A stretch of DNA of 64,000 nucleotides from Olsenella_L kribbiana (GTDB taxonomy: Bacteria > Actinomycetota > Coriobacteriia > Coriobacteriales > Atopobiaceae). The stretch spans positions 62,001-126,000 of the forward strand of contig NZ_JAZGJP010000004.1 in assembly GCF_036408795.1 (NCBI RefSeq), in the 5' to 3' direction. Within the stretch, counting starts at the first letter, position 1. Each line of letters opens with the position of its first letter. The position numbers were made by a program, and so were the translations under genes. The notes under the pieces were generated by a model, which worked only from the letters and a program-made list of their open reading frames with translations, had not been told where the DNA came from and made no database searches. Below, one piece after another: positions 8,459 through 17,209 of this stretch.

Positions 8459-8788
8459 CTATGCATCCCTCGAAATCCTCACTGCCTCGGCCACCTTTGC
8501 CGTTGCAGCAGCCAGCTCCCTGAGACAGGCATCCGCTTCAGGCGAGCCGAGGCCAGCATTGAGCTTGCGCGCAATCTGATTGGCGTTATTGCCGCAGCGC
8601 TTGAGCTCGACGAGCGCCTCCCTGAGGCCTTCTGCCGTGACAGCTGGCACGGCAGAACCCTCAGCTTTCTCAAGCCGATGCCTCACATAGTCTGAGCGAG
8701 ACCTTCCGGAGGCATGGACCCTCTCGTCCAGCGCAGCCATCTCTTCGTCAGTAAGCCGCACTTCGAGTCGAGAGCTTCGCTTCTGCAT
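8459..8788 (-). CDS. MobC-like relaxosome protein
   Basis: A 109-residue mobilisation accessory protein. The N-terminal RLEVRLTDEEMAALDERV and SRSDYVRHRL segments have ribbon-helix-helix character. The C-terminal half carries the MobC signature GNNANQIARKLN. Such proteins bind and open the transfer origin so the relaxase can nick. ATG 8788 has GAGGAGG upstream. It is the first gene of the leftward mobilisation operon, and the hairpin-rich DNA just upstream (9015-9273) is the natural candidate for the transfer origin. Confidence 0.85.
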   Translation of the reverse strand: MQKRSSRLEVRLTDEEMAALDERVHASGRSRSDYVRHRLEKAEGSAVPAVTAEGLREALVELKRCGNNANQIARKLNAGLGSPEADACLRELAAATAKVAEAVRISRDA

Positions 8789-9014
8789 AAAGGCCTCCTC
8801 TGCAAGGCCCGACGCCTTCTGTACCTGATTCTCATTGGATATGCCGTACAGCAGAACGAGATGGAGGAGATGAGACGCATGAGACGGAATTCATCAGTCC
8901 CACACTGACATCCGAGATGCAGACAGGCTGCAGGATGCCGAACGAGAATGCTTGGCCTCCAATGAAGGCAGACAGAGCATGCACCGACGAGAGCAGGCTG
9001 AAAGGCACAAGCAG

Positions 9015-9273
9015 AGCCCAGGGGGACATCTCCGAGCTGGCGGACAGATAATCTGTACGGCAGCTCGCACATCTTGCAATCCCCCTGGGCTGCTCTTCAT
9101 AGCCGATAGCCATCATGGCTGTGACGCTTTCTGCCACAGCCATGATGGCAACACTGTTTCGCTATTTGCCCAGCGCTAGGTGTTCCTGCTGGGCAAATAG
9201 GCAGGCGCGGGAGGGCTTGGCTGCGCCCGTGCGCGACAAAATTCGGGCCGCTGGACATACATCCCAGCGGCCC
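9015..9273. repeat. cluster of four inverted repeats upstream of mobC, candidate transfer origin
   Basis: Four perfect inverted repeats lie in gene-free DNA: 9015-9026 with 9080-9091 (12 bp, enclosing a second CGAGCTG/CAGCTCG pair), 9109-9123 with 9135-9149 (15 bp), 9162-9174 with 9188-9200 (13 bp), and 9245-9254 with 9264-9273 (10 bp). Transfer origins and single-strand replication origins look like this, and the mobilisation genes start immediately to the left. The nick site is not identified. The whole gap 8789-9304 has no convincing gene. Confidence 0.65.
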
Positions 9274-9304
9274 TATATTGCCGACGAGCGGTACTATTTG
9301 ACGC

Positions 9305-9703
9305 CTAGCAGGTGCCGTCCCAGCGGCATACAGCGACAAGGTGCCTTATACGTGCATGGTTCTTTCCGACGATAGAAACAGCGCAGACGTCATGACGTAT
9401 GGAATCCGTATCTTCATGGTCGAGGAGGTAGCTGAGGCATGCCCTTCGCATCGTCCGAATATCATGTTCGGAGATGTGAAGCTCCGGCACAGCTTCGGAG
9501 CCTTCCGCTTCGGCAGCACGGACGTCGATAAGCACTGTCTCTCCGTCATCCTCGGCAACAATGACAGGAGCGGCCTCAGAGCTGTGCCACATATTATCTT
9601 CGACCTTCAAGCCCCTATGAACAAAGTAGCTCCTGCAGAGAAAGATTGCCTGCTCCTGGGCGGCTCCTGTTGAGTTCTCAGCACCGAATATCTTGCTTGC
9701 CAT
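9305..9703 (-). CDS. degenerate YraN-like (UPF0102) protein
   Basis: A 132-residue protein whose spacing matches the UPF0102/YraN nuclease-like family: an early Gln/Glu-Ala helix (AAQEQAIFLCRSYFVHRG), a DNMW strand, and VLIDVRA where the family has FVEVK. The usual GEIDLIA segment with the catalytic Asp reads APVIVA here, so nuclease activity is doubtful. ATG 9703 has GGGAGG about ten bases upstream. It sits alone between two structured non-coding blocks. YraN relatives occur both in core genomes and in conjugative elements. Confidence 0.6.
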   Translation of the reverse strand: MASKIFGAENSTGAAQEQAIFLCRSYFVHRGLKVEDNMWHSSEAAPVIVAEDDGETVLIDVRAAEAEGSEAVPELHISEHDIRTMRRACLSYLLDHEDTDSIRHDVCAVSIVGKNHARIRHLVAVCRWDGTC

Positions 9704-9732
9704 AGTTGAATATCCTCCCGGAATAATTGGGG

Positions 9733-9887
9733 CCCTCTGCCCCGCTGCTGCCTGTCAAGCAAGCCCTGTCGCATCGAAGGACGCGCCCTTGCGGGCGTGG
9801 CGCTGCGTACTGCGATACGACAGGGCGCCGGCGATCGGGAAGAGGTGCTTGATCGCCGTGCTTTACTGGCTGCAGCGGGGCAGAGGG
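9733..9887. repeat. 155-bp nested inverted-repeat structure
   Basis: Four nested stems share one axis: 9733-9748 with 9872-9887 (16 bp, perfect), 9755-9761 with 9846-9852 (TCAAGCA/TGCTTGA), 9764-9776 with 9813-9825 (13 bp, one mismatch), and a terminal CGCCC-TTGC-GGGCG hairpin (9784-9797). An alternative hairpin, CGGCGATC/GATCGCCG, exists in the right half. The block could be a replication origin, a cruciform-forming protein target, or a structured RNA leading into the gene at 9703. No known RNA family is recognised. The gap 9704-10187 holds no other feature I can support. Confidence 0.7.
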
Positions 9888-10187
9888 TCCCAACCACTAA
9901 TATGGACCCGGAGACTGGAATGCCTTCAGGCCGGTGCTCCGAGGCACAAAACTTCACTCATTTCTACATGTATAGGTGCGTTGTACACACTGACGAGTCA
10001 TCTACCTACAGAAACTATCTAACAATGTGTCTTCAGCTGACATCTGATTCTGCGCCTTGCCTGCCCACCGAGCTAGGTATCCTTTCTGCAGCCAATGCAA
10101 GAAGCAAAAGACACGATATGGATACCTGCCCGGATATGAACTTGGCGAGATCTTTATCAGGTCATGCAAGCACGGTACCGAATTAAT

Positions 10188-13100
10188 CTATCCAGCATCA
10201 TGCAGTGCGTGGTACATGTCGTCGACAAGCACCCCCATGAGCTGCCGCCGCGCCTCCTCGTTGCTGAGGAGGAACCCATACCATTCCTCGTTCTGGTCGT
10301 ATCCGCGCACCAGGGCATCCTCGCTACGGTCATCGACAGTGTTCTTGAAGTCCGTCTTGCTGTTGACCTTCGCGGATTGCTGGACACGCTCATCGGCTTT
10401 GAGGATGTTGTCAAGCGCCATCGCCGACGGCACCACGACCTTCTTGTCAAAGTGGGTGCCCCAACGGGCATTCCACTCGTCGATGATCCGGCTGAGCCTG
10501 TCGTAGGTCTTCTCCGTGAAGCCGGAGCCAGTGCCTCTCGGCGCAGTTACCGCAGGCGCCGCAGTAGCGCCTTCGTCTTCATGCTCCTCACCCTTCCTGA
10601 CCTCGAACTCGTCGAGCCTGACCTTGTCGGCGATGTCGAAGTCGTTGGCGCCGTGCGTGCCCGCCTCGAGGGAACGCAGAAGCGGCACGCAGAAGTTGTA
10701 CTCCATGTGCATGCGCTCGTCGACGAAGGGCGCCGCTTGGAGCAGGAATGCGTACTGTCTGACGAAGTTCCTCACTGTGCGGCGAATCTCGTCTGCAGTC
10801 TCCTCGTCTCTCGATTTCACCCCGCTGGCCGCAGCCTCGACAAGCGCGAACATGCGCGCCTTCTCCTTGGTCGTGCGGGAGTCCTTGGCGAGAAGCACAT
10901 TGAACTCGCGGACGTCGTCGGCGTCGAGGACGCCATACTCGAGCATGCGCCTCTCGGTCTCGCGGACATCTGCAATGGTCAGCGGCTCCTCGAGCACTGT
11001 CGTCTTGTAGAACGGAGCGAACGAGTCGCGTATGGATTGGAAGTCGTTCACGAAGTCGAGCACAAACGTGCGCTTGTCGTATGGCTTGCAGATGCGGTTG
11101 AGGCGCGACAGCGTCTGCACCGCGGCGATGCCGTGGAGCGGCTTGTCGACGTACATCGCCGCCAGGAACTTCTGGTCGAAGCCTGTCTGGTACTTGTCGG
11201 CGACAATGAGCAGCTTGTAGCTGTCGGTGTCGAAGGCATCCGCCGTCTTTTCTTCGGGAAGTCCATTGAGGCCTGCCTCGGTGTACGTCTCCCCGTCGAT
11301 GCAGACCTTGTCGGTGAAGGCCACAAGCGCCCGGACGTCGCTGAGCGTCCTCATGTTTTCCTTCCTGAGCGACTCATAGGCAAGGAAGTAGCGGACCGCC
11401 GCCTCGCGGGAGCTCGTGACAATCATAGCCTTGGCATGTCCGCCGAGGGTCTGTTTCACGGTGCCGGTGAAGTGCTCGACCATGACCTCGAGCTTGCCAG
11501 AGATCGTCCTTGCGTCTACGTTGATGAGATGCTGGAGCGCACGCTTCGCGGGCGCGCTCTCGAGCTTCGGATCGTCAGCGATCGACTTCACGACGTGGCA
11601 GTAGGCCTCGTAGGTCGTGTAGTTTGACAGCACATCGAGGATGAACCCCTCCTTTATGGCCTGGTTCATCGAGTAGAGGTCGAACGCCTGGCGATGCCCC
11701 TGCTGGTCGATGCTCCCGAACTGCTGGAGCGTCTTCCAGGTGGGGGTCGCCGTGAAGCCGACGATGGTGACATTCGCCTGCTTGCCGGACCTCTTGATGT
11801 CCCGCCTCAGGAATTCCTGGACGTCGTCGAGAGTGGAGTCGTCCGCATCTGCCTCGCCTCCGCCTGCAAGCACGCCATCGACCGCGGACATCGACTTGCC
11901 CGACGTCGATCCGTGTGCCTCGTCGATGAGGACAGCGAAGCTCTTGCCCGAGCCCTCGAACGTGCCGGGCTTGAGGTAGAGGAACTTCTGTGTCGTGGAG
12001 ACGACTATGCGGTAGGAGCTGTCGAGGGCCCTTCCGAGATCTGAGGAGGTCTTCCCCTCATCCATCACGCGGACAACGCCAGAGTCTTTCGCCATGTCGA
12101 GCATCGCACCCTGAAGCTGGTCGTCGACGACCCTCCTGTCGGTGATCACGATCACCTTGTCGAAGAGGGGCGTGTCCGAGCCTGACTGGTACATGCCCGA
12201 GAGCTTGTGCGCGAGCCAGCATATCGTGTTGGTCTTGCCCGAGCCGGCCGAGTGCTCGATGAGGTAGTCGCGGGCGGTGCCGTTCTTCATGATGTCCTCG
12301 GAGACACGCCTCACAGCCCTGAGCTGCTGGTAGCGCGGGAAGATGACCGTCTCGTCGACGACCTTCTTCCTCTTGTCTCGCCTCTTCGAGACGAACATGA
12401 AATCGTACACGAGGTCGAAGATGCTGTCCTTGGTGAGGATGTCTTCCCATACATACGCCGTATCGGGACCGTCCGGGTTGTGGGGGTTTCCAGGCTCGGT
12501 CGCATGGACATCCTCCGGTTCGGCAACGCCCTGATTGAACGGCAGGAACGTCGACGCTTTCCCCTTCAGGGTAGTGCAGACGTAGGCGTTCTCGAGGTCC
12601 ATCGCGAAGTGGGCGAGCGCGCCAATCTTGGGCACGAGGAGCCTTGTCGTGCAGTCCCGTTCCATATACTGCTCGATAGCGTCGCGGTAGTCCCATCCGG
12701 TACCCGACGTATTGCACTTTAGCTCGAATGTGAAGAGCGCGAGGCCGTTCAGGAACACGACGAGATCGAGCCTCTCCCCTGGCTTGTGATAGACCTCCTC
12801 CATCACGGAGAGCCTGTTGCCGGCGTAGAGGTCAGAAGCCTTCTTGTCGAAGAGCGCGGATGGTCTGGGCTCCACCAGGTCGAGCGTGACGCCTCCCTCG
12901 AGGGGCACGCCGTCCCATATCGCCTGGAGGAGTCCATGCCTCTTGATCTCCCGGTCGATCACATTCAGGACTGTCGCCTTGTAGCCACCGTCGTAGATCG
13001 AGCGGAGACGCTCCATGGAGTCGTGCTGCGTCTGCTCCAGGAACTCGAAAAGGAGCTCCGTGTCCATCGCGTAGGCTGGGTCGTAGTCGTGCTTCGAGTC

Positions 13101-13226
13101 CCGCTCGACGTACTCCCCGCTCTCGACGAGGGAGTCAATAATCAGTCTCTGGAAATCGTGCTCGGTAAGAGGATTGCCACCATGTCGCACGGTATGGACG
13201 GACTCGGTGTACGCCTTCACTTCCAT
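10188..13226 (-). CDS. hsdR: type I restriction enzyme R subunit
   Basis: Restriction and translocation subunit of 1012 residues. The N-terminal PD-(D/E)XK nuclease is seen at RLDLVVFLNG followed by FTFELK. The superfamily 2 motor follows, with SAGSGKTNT (motif I), LIDEAHG (DEAH box), GFTATP (motif III), and QTGFDQKFL and QTLSRLNR (late motifs). The C-terminus is a helical domain for assembly with the methylase. It starts four bases past the hsdS stop, with AGGAGG upstream. The protein looks full length and intact, so the system is probably active against unmodified DNA. Confidence 0.96.
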   Translation of the reverse strand: MEVKAYTESVHTVRHGGNPLTEHDFQRLIIDSLVESGEYVERDSKHDYDPAYAMDTELLFEFLEQTQHDSMERLRSIYDGGYKATVLNVIDREIKRHGLLQAIWDGVPLEGGVTLDLVEPRPSALFDKKASDLYAGNRLSVMEEVYHKPGERLDLVVFLNGLALFTFELKCNTSGTGWDYRDAIEQYMERDCTTRLLVPKIGALAHFAMDLENAYVCTTLKGKASTFLPFNQGVAEPEDVHATEPGNPHNPDGPDTAYVWEDILTKDSIFDLVYDFMFVSKRRDKRKKVVDETVIFPRYQQLRAVRRVSEDIMKNGTARDYLIEHSAGSGKTNTICWLAHKLSGMYQSGSDTPLFDKVIVITDRRVVDDQLQGAMLDMAKDSGVVRVMDEGKTSSDLGRALDSSYRIVVSTTQKFLYLKPGTFEGSGKSFAVLIDEAHGSTSGKSMSAVDGVLAGGGEADADDSTLDDVQEFLRRDIKRSGKQANVTIVGFTATPTWKTLQQFGSIDQQGHRQAFDLYSMNQAIKEGFILDVLSNYTTYEAYCHVVKSIADDPKLESAPAKRALQHLINVDARTISGKLEVMVEHFTGTVKQTLGGHAKAMIVTSSREAAVRYFLAYESLRKENMRTLSDVRALVAFTDKVCIDGETYTEAGLNGLPEEKTADAFDTDSYKLLIVADKYQTGFDQKFLAAMYVDKPLHGIAAVQTLSRLNRICKPYDKRTFVLDFVNDFQSIRDSFAPFYKTTVLEEPLTIADVRETERRMLEYGVLDADDVREFNVLLAKDSRTTKEKARMFALVEAAASGVKSRDEETADEIRRTVRNFVRQYAFLLQAAPFVDERMHMEYNFCVPLLRSLEAGTHGANDFDIADKVRLDEFEVRKGEEHEDEGATAAPAVTAPRGTGSGFTEKTYDRLSRIIDEWNARWGTHFDKKVVVPSAMALDNILKADERVQQSAKVNSKTDFKNTVDDRSEDALVRGYDQNEEWYGFLLSNEEARRQLMGVLVDDMYHALHDAG

Positions 13227-13229
13227 GAC

Positions 13230-14471
13230 TTATGCCTCCTGGTCCACGCGGCGCTTGCCGGTGACGTACTCGTAGATGAGTGACTGCCTGCGGCGTCTCA
13301 GGACGTCGACCTGCCTGCGCTTGAGATCGAGTATGCGATCAATGCGGGAGCATCTGTCGTCGAGGAAGGAAGCAATCTCGAATTGTTCATGGATTGGGGG
13401 GACAGGCGTACGCACCAAAGATAGATTGCCCTGGGATAGCTTCGGCTGTGCGGACCCCGTTATGTACTGTGAATAGTCACACGCCTCCAACGCGTAGAAG
13501 AAGAAGCGCATGCACCCACCCTTTGGTCTGAGGATATGCGCATGATTGTTTACCCAATACTTTCCATCCGCGAAATAGACCAATGGTAGATGTCTTAGAA
13601 CCAAATTCGCTCCATCTTCGCCTATCAAGAGCGCTGGTCCCTCAACGTTATAGTCGTCGATTTCATCAATGATGCCCGATGCACCATAATATGGATATAG
13701 AGTTTTGCCGTCTTTTGACCTCTGTGACGCCTCAATAGGTGCCCTTAAATAGTCAAGGAAGTCAAGGACGTACTTCACTCGCTTGGTCTTCCAATGTTCT
13801 GGAATTTCGCCGATCCATTCGACGCCGCTCGGCCTCGTCGGCACGTCCCGGTCGAGCCCCTTGGTCACGGCCTCGTGGATGAGGGACGACTTGTAGCGCT
13901 CGAGAAGAGCAATCTGTCGATCAAGCAATTCATAAGCTTTGTTTGCCTCGTTTATTGTGCAGTCGAGATAGGTTGCGATGCTCTCCTGCTCGCGCCTTGG
14001 AGGCACCGGGAATGAGACTTGCCCTAGCCCGTCGGAAGAGAGTTCCATAAACGTCGTCCCACGACCACTGCGGATGAATTCGGATTTTGCCGCAATAGCG
14101 GCATAGTAGGTATAGCGGTGATTTAGGATATGTCCCACCAAGGTCTTGCATCCCTGGTTCGTGCAAATGGGGATCGACACATAGCCAATCTTTCCAATTG
14201 GAGCACGCGATGAGATGACGACGCTACCTACTGGAACCATCGTAGTGGTGCAAGAGTCGTATCCCTTCTTGGTAATGAATTTAGACGGTGCATGCAGTTC
14301 GCCCTCGTCGCTCATGTCCGCGGGGGTCACCCACGGGATCTCTCCATCCCAATAATCCAGGCTGCTGGTATCAGGCGTTGCCCCTTGAACGATTGAACAC
14401 AGGTACTTGATTGGCTTCGTACCCCACTCGTCTGGAATGTCACCAATCCACTCGATCCCGCTCGGTTTCAT
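13230..14471 (-). CDS. hsdS: type I restriction enzyme S (specificity) subunit
   Basis: DNA-recognition subunit of 413 residues with two target-recognition domains. Each is introduced by a conserved repeat (SGIEWIGDIPDEW near residue 3, SGVEWIGEIPEHW near 213) and closed by a coiled-coil spacer (ALLERYKSSLIHEAVTKG and RRRRQSLIYEYVTGK). The start abuts the hsdM stop with no gap, so translation is coupled. The recognition domains, especially the second (about 13480-13800), are visibly more AT-rich than hsdM and hsdR, as expected for exchangeable specificity modules. The target sequence cannot be read from the protein. Confidence 0.95.
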   Translation of the reverse strand: MKPSGIEWIGDIPDEWGTKPIKYLCSIVQGATPDTSSLDYWDGEIPWVTPADMSDEGELHAPSKFITKKGYDSCTTTMVPVGSVVISSRAPIGKIGYVSIPICTNQGCKTLVGHILNHRYTYYAAIAAKSEFIRSGRGTTFMELSSDGLGQVSFPVPPRREQESIATYLDCTINEANKAYELLDRQIALLERYKSSLIHEAVTKGLDRDVPTRPSGVEWIGEIPEHWKTKRVKYVLDFLDYLRAPIEASQRSKDGKTLYPYYGASGIIDEIDDYNVEGPALLIGEDGANLVLRHLPLVYFADGKYWVNNHAHILRPKGGCMRFFFYALEACDYSQYITGSAQPKLSQGNLSLVRTPVPPIHEQFEIASFLDDRCSRIDRILDLKRRQVDVLRRRRQSLIYEYVTGKRRVDQEA

Positions 14472-16580
14472 CTACACCAGCCCCTTCAGCTCTTCGTCGA
14501 GCTGGTCCTCGAGCTGCATGAACTCCTCCAGGAGCTCGTCGGAGCTCTCGGGTGCCTCATACTTGTAGAAGTAGCGCGTGAACGGAATCTCGGCGCCGAT
14601 GGGTGCCTCCTTTGCAGCAGCGAGCGTGGGGCCCGAGAGCATCTTGCCGCTGCTGTATATGGCTACCTGTGAGTCCTCGTCGACCCAGCGTGCGTCTGGC
14701 ACGTACGGCAGGACCTCGCGCTCCATGTAGTCTGCGACAGGCTCGGAGAGCTTGACGAGCTCCTTGTCCTTCGTGCCGTTGTCGAGGACCAGGTAGCCCT
14801 CCCTGTTTTTGCGGAGCGGCGCGCCCTTGTCAGGGCGCGAGAGCCTGTCGACGAGCGTCGCCAGCATGCCGGCGTCGGGCGCCACGCCGGCATCCGCAAG
14901 TGTCTTCTTGAGTCGCTTCTTGAAGGTACCCTCGTCGTAGGTCACATCGTCCGATGCGTTGTCCCTCAGGACGGCAACCATCCGTTCGAACACGGGCTCG
15001 TTGGCGACGAGCCTCTCGAGGTCGGCTTCCTGCTTCTTGGTGCGGTCGGCGGCGTCTATTGCCTGGAGCTTCTCGAGCTTGTCGGGGTTGTGCATGTTCT
15101 CCATGAACCTGCCCGTACAGATGTCATCGATCCTCTCGTCCGTCACGGCGTAATCTCGCTGCAGAGGCTGGAACACGGAGTACTCGCGGTAGAGGAACTC
15201 CTCGTTGGGGAGGATGTGGGAGCGGTCGGACTCCTCGAACGCCTTGTATATGCCGACAATCTGTTCTATCTGCTCGTCCGAGAGCATCTTGCGCTTGTTG
15301 CCCATGGAGCGCCTCATCGGCGTCCAGATGTCGGTCGCGTTGATGAGCTGCACCTTGCCCCGGCGCTCGGGTCGCTTGTTCTTGGAGATGACCCACACAT
15401 AGATGCCGATGCCGGTATTGTAGAAGAGGTCCGTGGGAAGGCCGATAATCGCCTCGACGAGGTCGTTCTCGAGGAGACCGCGCCTGATCTGGGACTCGCC
15501 TGACTTGGTCGATCCTGAGAAGAGCGGCGAGCCGTTAGAGATGACGCAGGCACGGCCGCGCTTGTCGTCGAGCTTGTACACGACGTGCTGCATGAAGAGG
15601 AGCTGCATGTCCGACGTCGCCGGGAGCCCCCATGGGAAGCGGCCGTGGTAGCGCTCGTGTTCCCTCTTGACGGCTGCCTCGACGCCGTCGTGGGCGTCCT
15701 TGCCACCCCACGGCTGTCCGAAGGGCGGGTTGATGAGCTCTATGCGGAACTTGTCGTCAGGGAAGCAGTCCTCCTTCATCGTGTCGGCATTTCTGATGTT
15801 GTCCGCCCTCTGCCCCTTGATGAGCATGTCGGCAAGGCAGATGGAATAGGATTCGGGAAGGATCTCCTGGCCGTAGAGATAGACGTCCGCCTTGGGCGCG
15901 AGCTTGGCGAGCTCCGCCTGCGCAGTCGAGAGCATGCCGCCCGTTCCGCAGGCGACGTCGGCCACCTTGATGACCTTGCCAGGCTCGAGGAGGTCCTCCG
16001 ACCCCCCCGCGAGGGCGAGCTTGGTCATGAGGCGGATCACCTCGCGTGGCGTGTAGTGGTCGCCGGCCTCTGCGTTCTCGGAGAAGCGGCGGATGATCTC
16101 CTCGAACATGTAGCCCATCGCATGGTTGTTGACGCGTGCTGGATCGAGGTCGAGGTCTGCAAACTTGCGCACGACGCCCGTAAGGCAGGAGCCATCCTTC
16201 ATCTTCTTGATCTGCGTCTTGAACTCGAGGCCCTGGATGATCTCCTTGATGTTCGGCGAGAACGCGTCGAGGTACGTGACGAGGTTGCGGTCGAGGTGCT
16301 GCGGGTCGGCCAGGAGCGAGCGCAGCGAGTAGCGGCTCGTGTTGTAGAAGGGCAGGTTCCCCGCCTTGCGCCTGAGGATGGCGTCCGGCACCTTGGGATT
16401 CGCTTCGAAGGCGGAGCACACGTTGTCCTTGGTCGCCTCGAGCGCGCACTCGAGGCGCCTGATGATCGTCATGGGGATGATCACGTCGCGGTACTTCTCG
16501 GGCTGATAGGTCCCCCGCAGGCTGTTCGCGATGCTGAAGACCATATCTATCTGCTTCTTCACGTCAAGTTCGTCGGCCAT
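14472..16580 (-). CDS. hsdM: type I restriction enzyme M (methylase) subunit
   Basis: N6-adenine methyltransferase subunit of 702 residues. The N-terminal helical domain starts VKKQIDMVFSIANSLRG. The S-adenosylmethionine site is DVACGTGGML and the catalytic NPPF motif is in LINPPFGQPW. An extended C-terminal region ends with the acidic helix that meets HsdS. ATG 16580 has AAGGGAA upstream. It is the first gene of the hsdM-hsdS-hsdR operon and alone would protect host DNA with HsdS. Confidence 0.96.
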   Translation of the reverse strand: MADELDVKKQIDMVFSIANSLRGTYQPEKYRDVIIPMTIIRRLECALEATKDNVCSAFEANPKVPDAILRRKAGNLPFYNTSRYSLRSLLADPQHLDRNLVTYLDAFSPNIKEIIQGLEFKTQIKKMKDGSCLTGVVRKFADLDLDPARVNNHAMGYMFEEIIRRFSENAEAGDHYTPREVIRLMTKLALAGGSEDLLEPGKVIKVADVACGTGGMLSTAQAELAKLAPKADVYLYGQEILPESYSICLADMLIKGQRADNIRNADTMKEDCFPDDKFRIELINPPFGQPWGGKDAHDGVEAAVKREHERYHGRFPWGLPATSDMQLLFMQHVVYKLDDKRGRACVISNGSPLFSGSTKSGESQIRRGLLENDLVEAIIGLPTDLFYNTGIGIYVWVISKNKRPERRGKVQLINATDIWTPMRRSMGNKRKMLSDEQIEQIVGIYKAFEESDRSHILPNEEFLYREYSVFQPLQRDYAVTDERIDDICTGRFMENMHNPDKLEKLQAIDAADRTKKQEADLERLVANEPVFERMVAVLRDNASDDVTYDEGTFKKRLKKTLADAGVAPDAGMLATLVDRLSRPDKGAPLRKNREGYLVLDNGTKDKELVKLSEPVADYMEREVLPYVPDARWVDEDSQVAIYSSGKMLSGPTLAAAKEAPIGAEIPFTRYFYKYEAPESSDELLEEFMQLEDQLDEELKGLV

Positions 16581-16927
16581 TTCCCTTGCTCCTGCCGTTC
16601 TTGGTATGTGCTGAACATTCTATCAATCGACCGTAAGATGCGAGAGAGACGGACCATCACTGCCTTGAAGAAGAAAGGCGTCGAGACTTGAAAGCACCTA
16701 TTTCCTGACTTAAACAGGATGTAGACCGATAGAACAAATTCATCTGAACAGCAGCATGCCATTCGGCTTCAGTGAAATAGCCAATTCGCTGAAAGCAGAT
16801 CCAATCGCAGAGCACATATTGCAGCGCAGTATTGTCATAATCCCGTTGTGGAAACGTCTCCACATTTCTCCATAGAAAAAATTTTCACCCTAATTTCACC
16901 CCTGCGGGAGACTTCAGGGGTGCCAGA
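16581..16927. other. gene-free stretch between hsdM and the tRNA terminator
   Basis: About 350 bp without a convincing gene. It must hold the hsd promoter, which I cannot place. A short inverted repeat, ACCCCTG/CAGGGGT, lies near 16899-16922. A 68-codon open frame on the minus strand (16657-16863, GTG start) is unlike anything recognised and is not called. Confidence 0.5.
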
Positions 16928-16966
16928 AAGCAAAACAGCTCAGAAGCTTTCATAGCCTCTAAGCTG
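16928..16966 (-). terminator. intrinsic terminator of tRNA-Thr
   Basis: On the minus strand a 13-bp stem with two G-U pairs (16954-16966 with 16936-16948) and a five-base loop is followed by TTTTGCTTT. It begins 12 bases after the encoded CCA of the tRNA, so it ends that transcript. Confidence 0.8.
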
Positions 16967-16977
16967 CTAAAATTCAA

Positions 16978-17053
16978 TGGAGCCAGCTATCAGACTCGAA
17001 CTGATGACCCCCGCTTTACGAGAGCGGTGCTCTACCAACTGAGCTAAGCTGGC
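16978..17053 (-). tRNA. tRNA-Thr (anticodon CGT)
   Basis: Complete cloverleaf on the minus strand. The acceptor stem is GCCAGCT/AGCTGGC, the D-loop region is TAGCTCAGTTGGTAGAGC, the anticodon loop is CTCGTAA with anticodon CGT (codon ACG, Thr), and the T-arm loop is GTTCGAGTC. The 3' CCA is encoded. It lies at the boundary between the mobile region and core DNA. tRNA 3' ends are frequent integration targets, but the gene and its terminator look undisturbed and no second copy of its 3' end was noticed in the window. Confidence 0.95.
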
Positions 17054-17209
17054 CTCGCATGCGCGCAAGACGTTGTCTCAAAGCGTGCTGTTTAATAATA
17101 CGGATGTGAAAACGAAGATGCAAGCATTATTTTGTTCATTCTCAAATTTCTTCGCTCTAGATACGGCACATCCTGTTTCATTCATTAATCCGTGCATTGC
17201 AGGCAATCG

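Noticed and set aside
8832..9143. A 103-codon minus-strand frame with a hydrophobic stretch upstream of mobC
   Set aside because: It overlaps the inverted repeats and has no ribosome site. The sequence constraint there is better explained by the hairpins.
16657..16863. A 68-codon minus-strand frame with GTG start in the hsdM-tRNA gap
   Set aside because: The GGAGAA ribosome site is modest, no family is recognised, and the region probably holds the hsd promoter. Possible, but not supported.
16978..17053. tRNA-Thr as the proven integration site of the island
   Set aside because: The tRNA and its terminator are intact and no second copy of its 3' end was noticed. The integrase is at the far left. 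Left as a possibility only.
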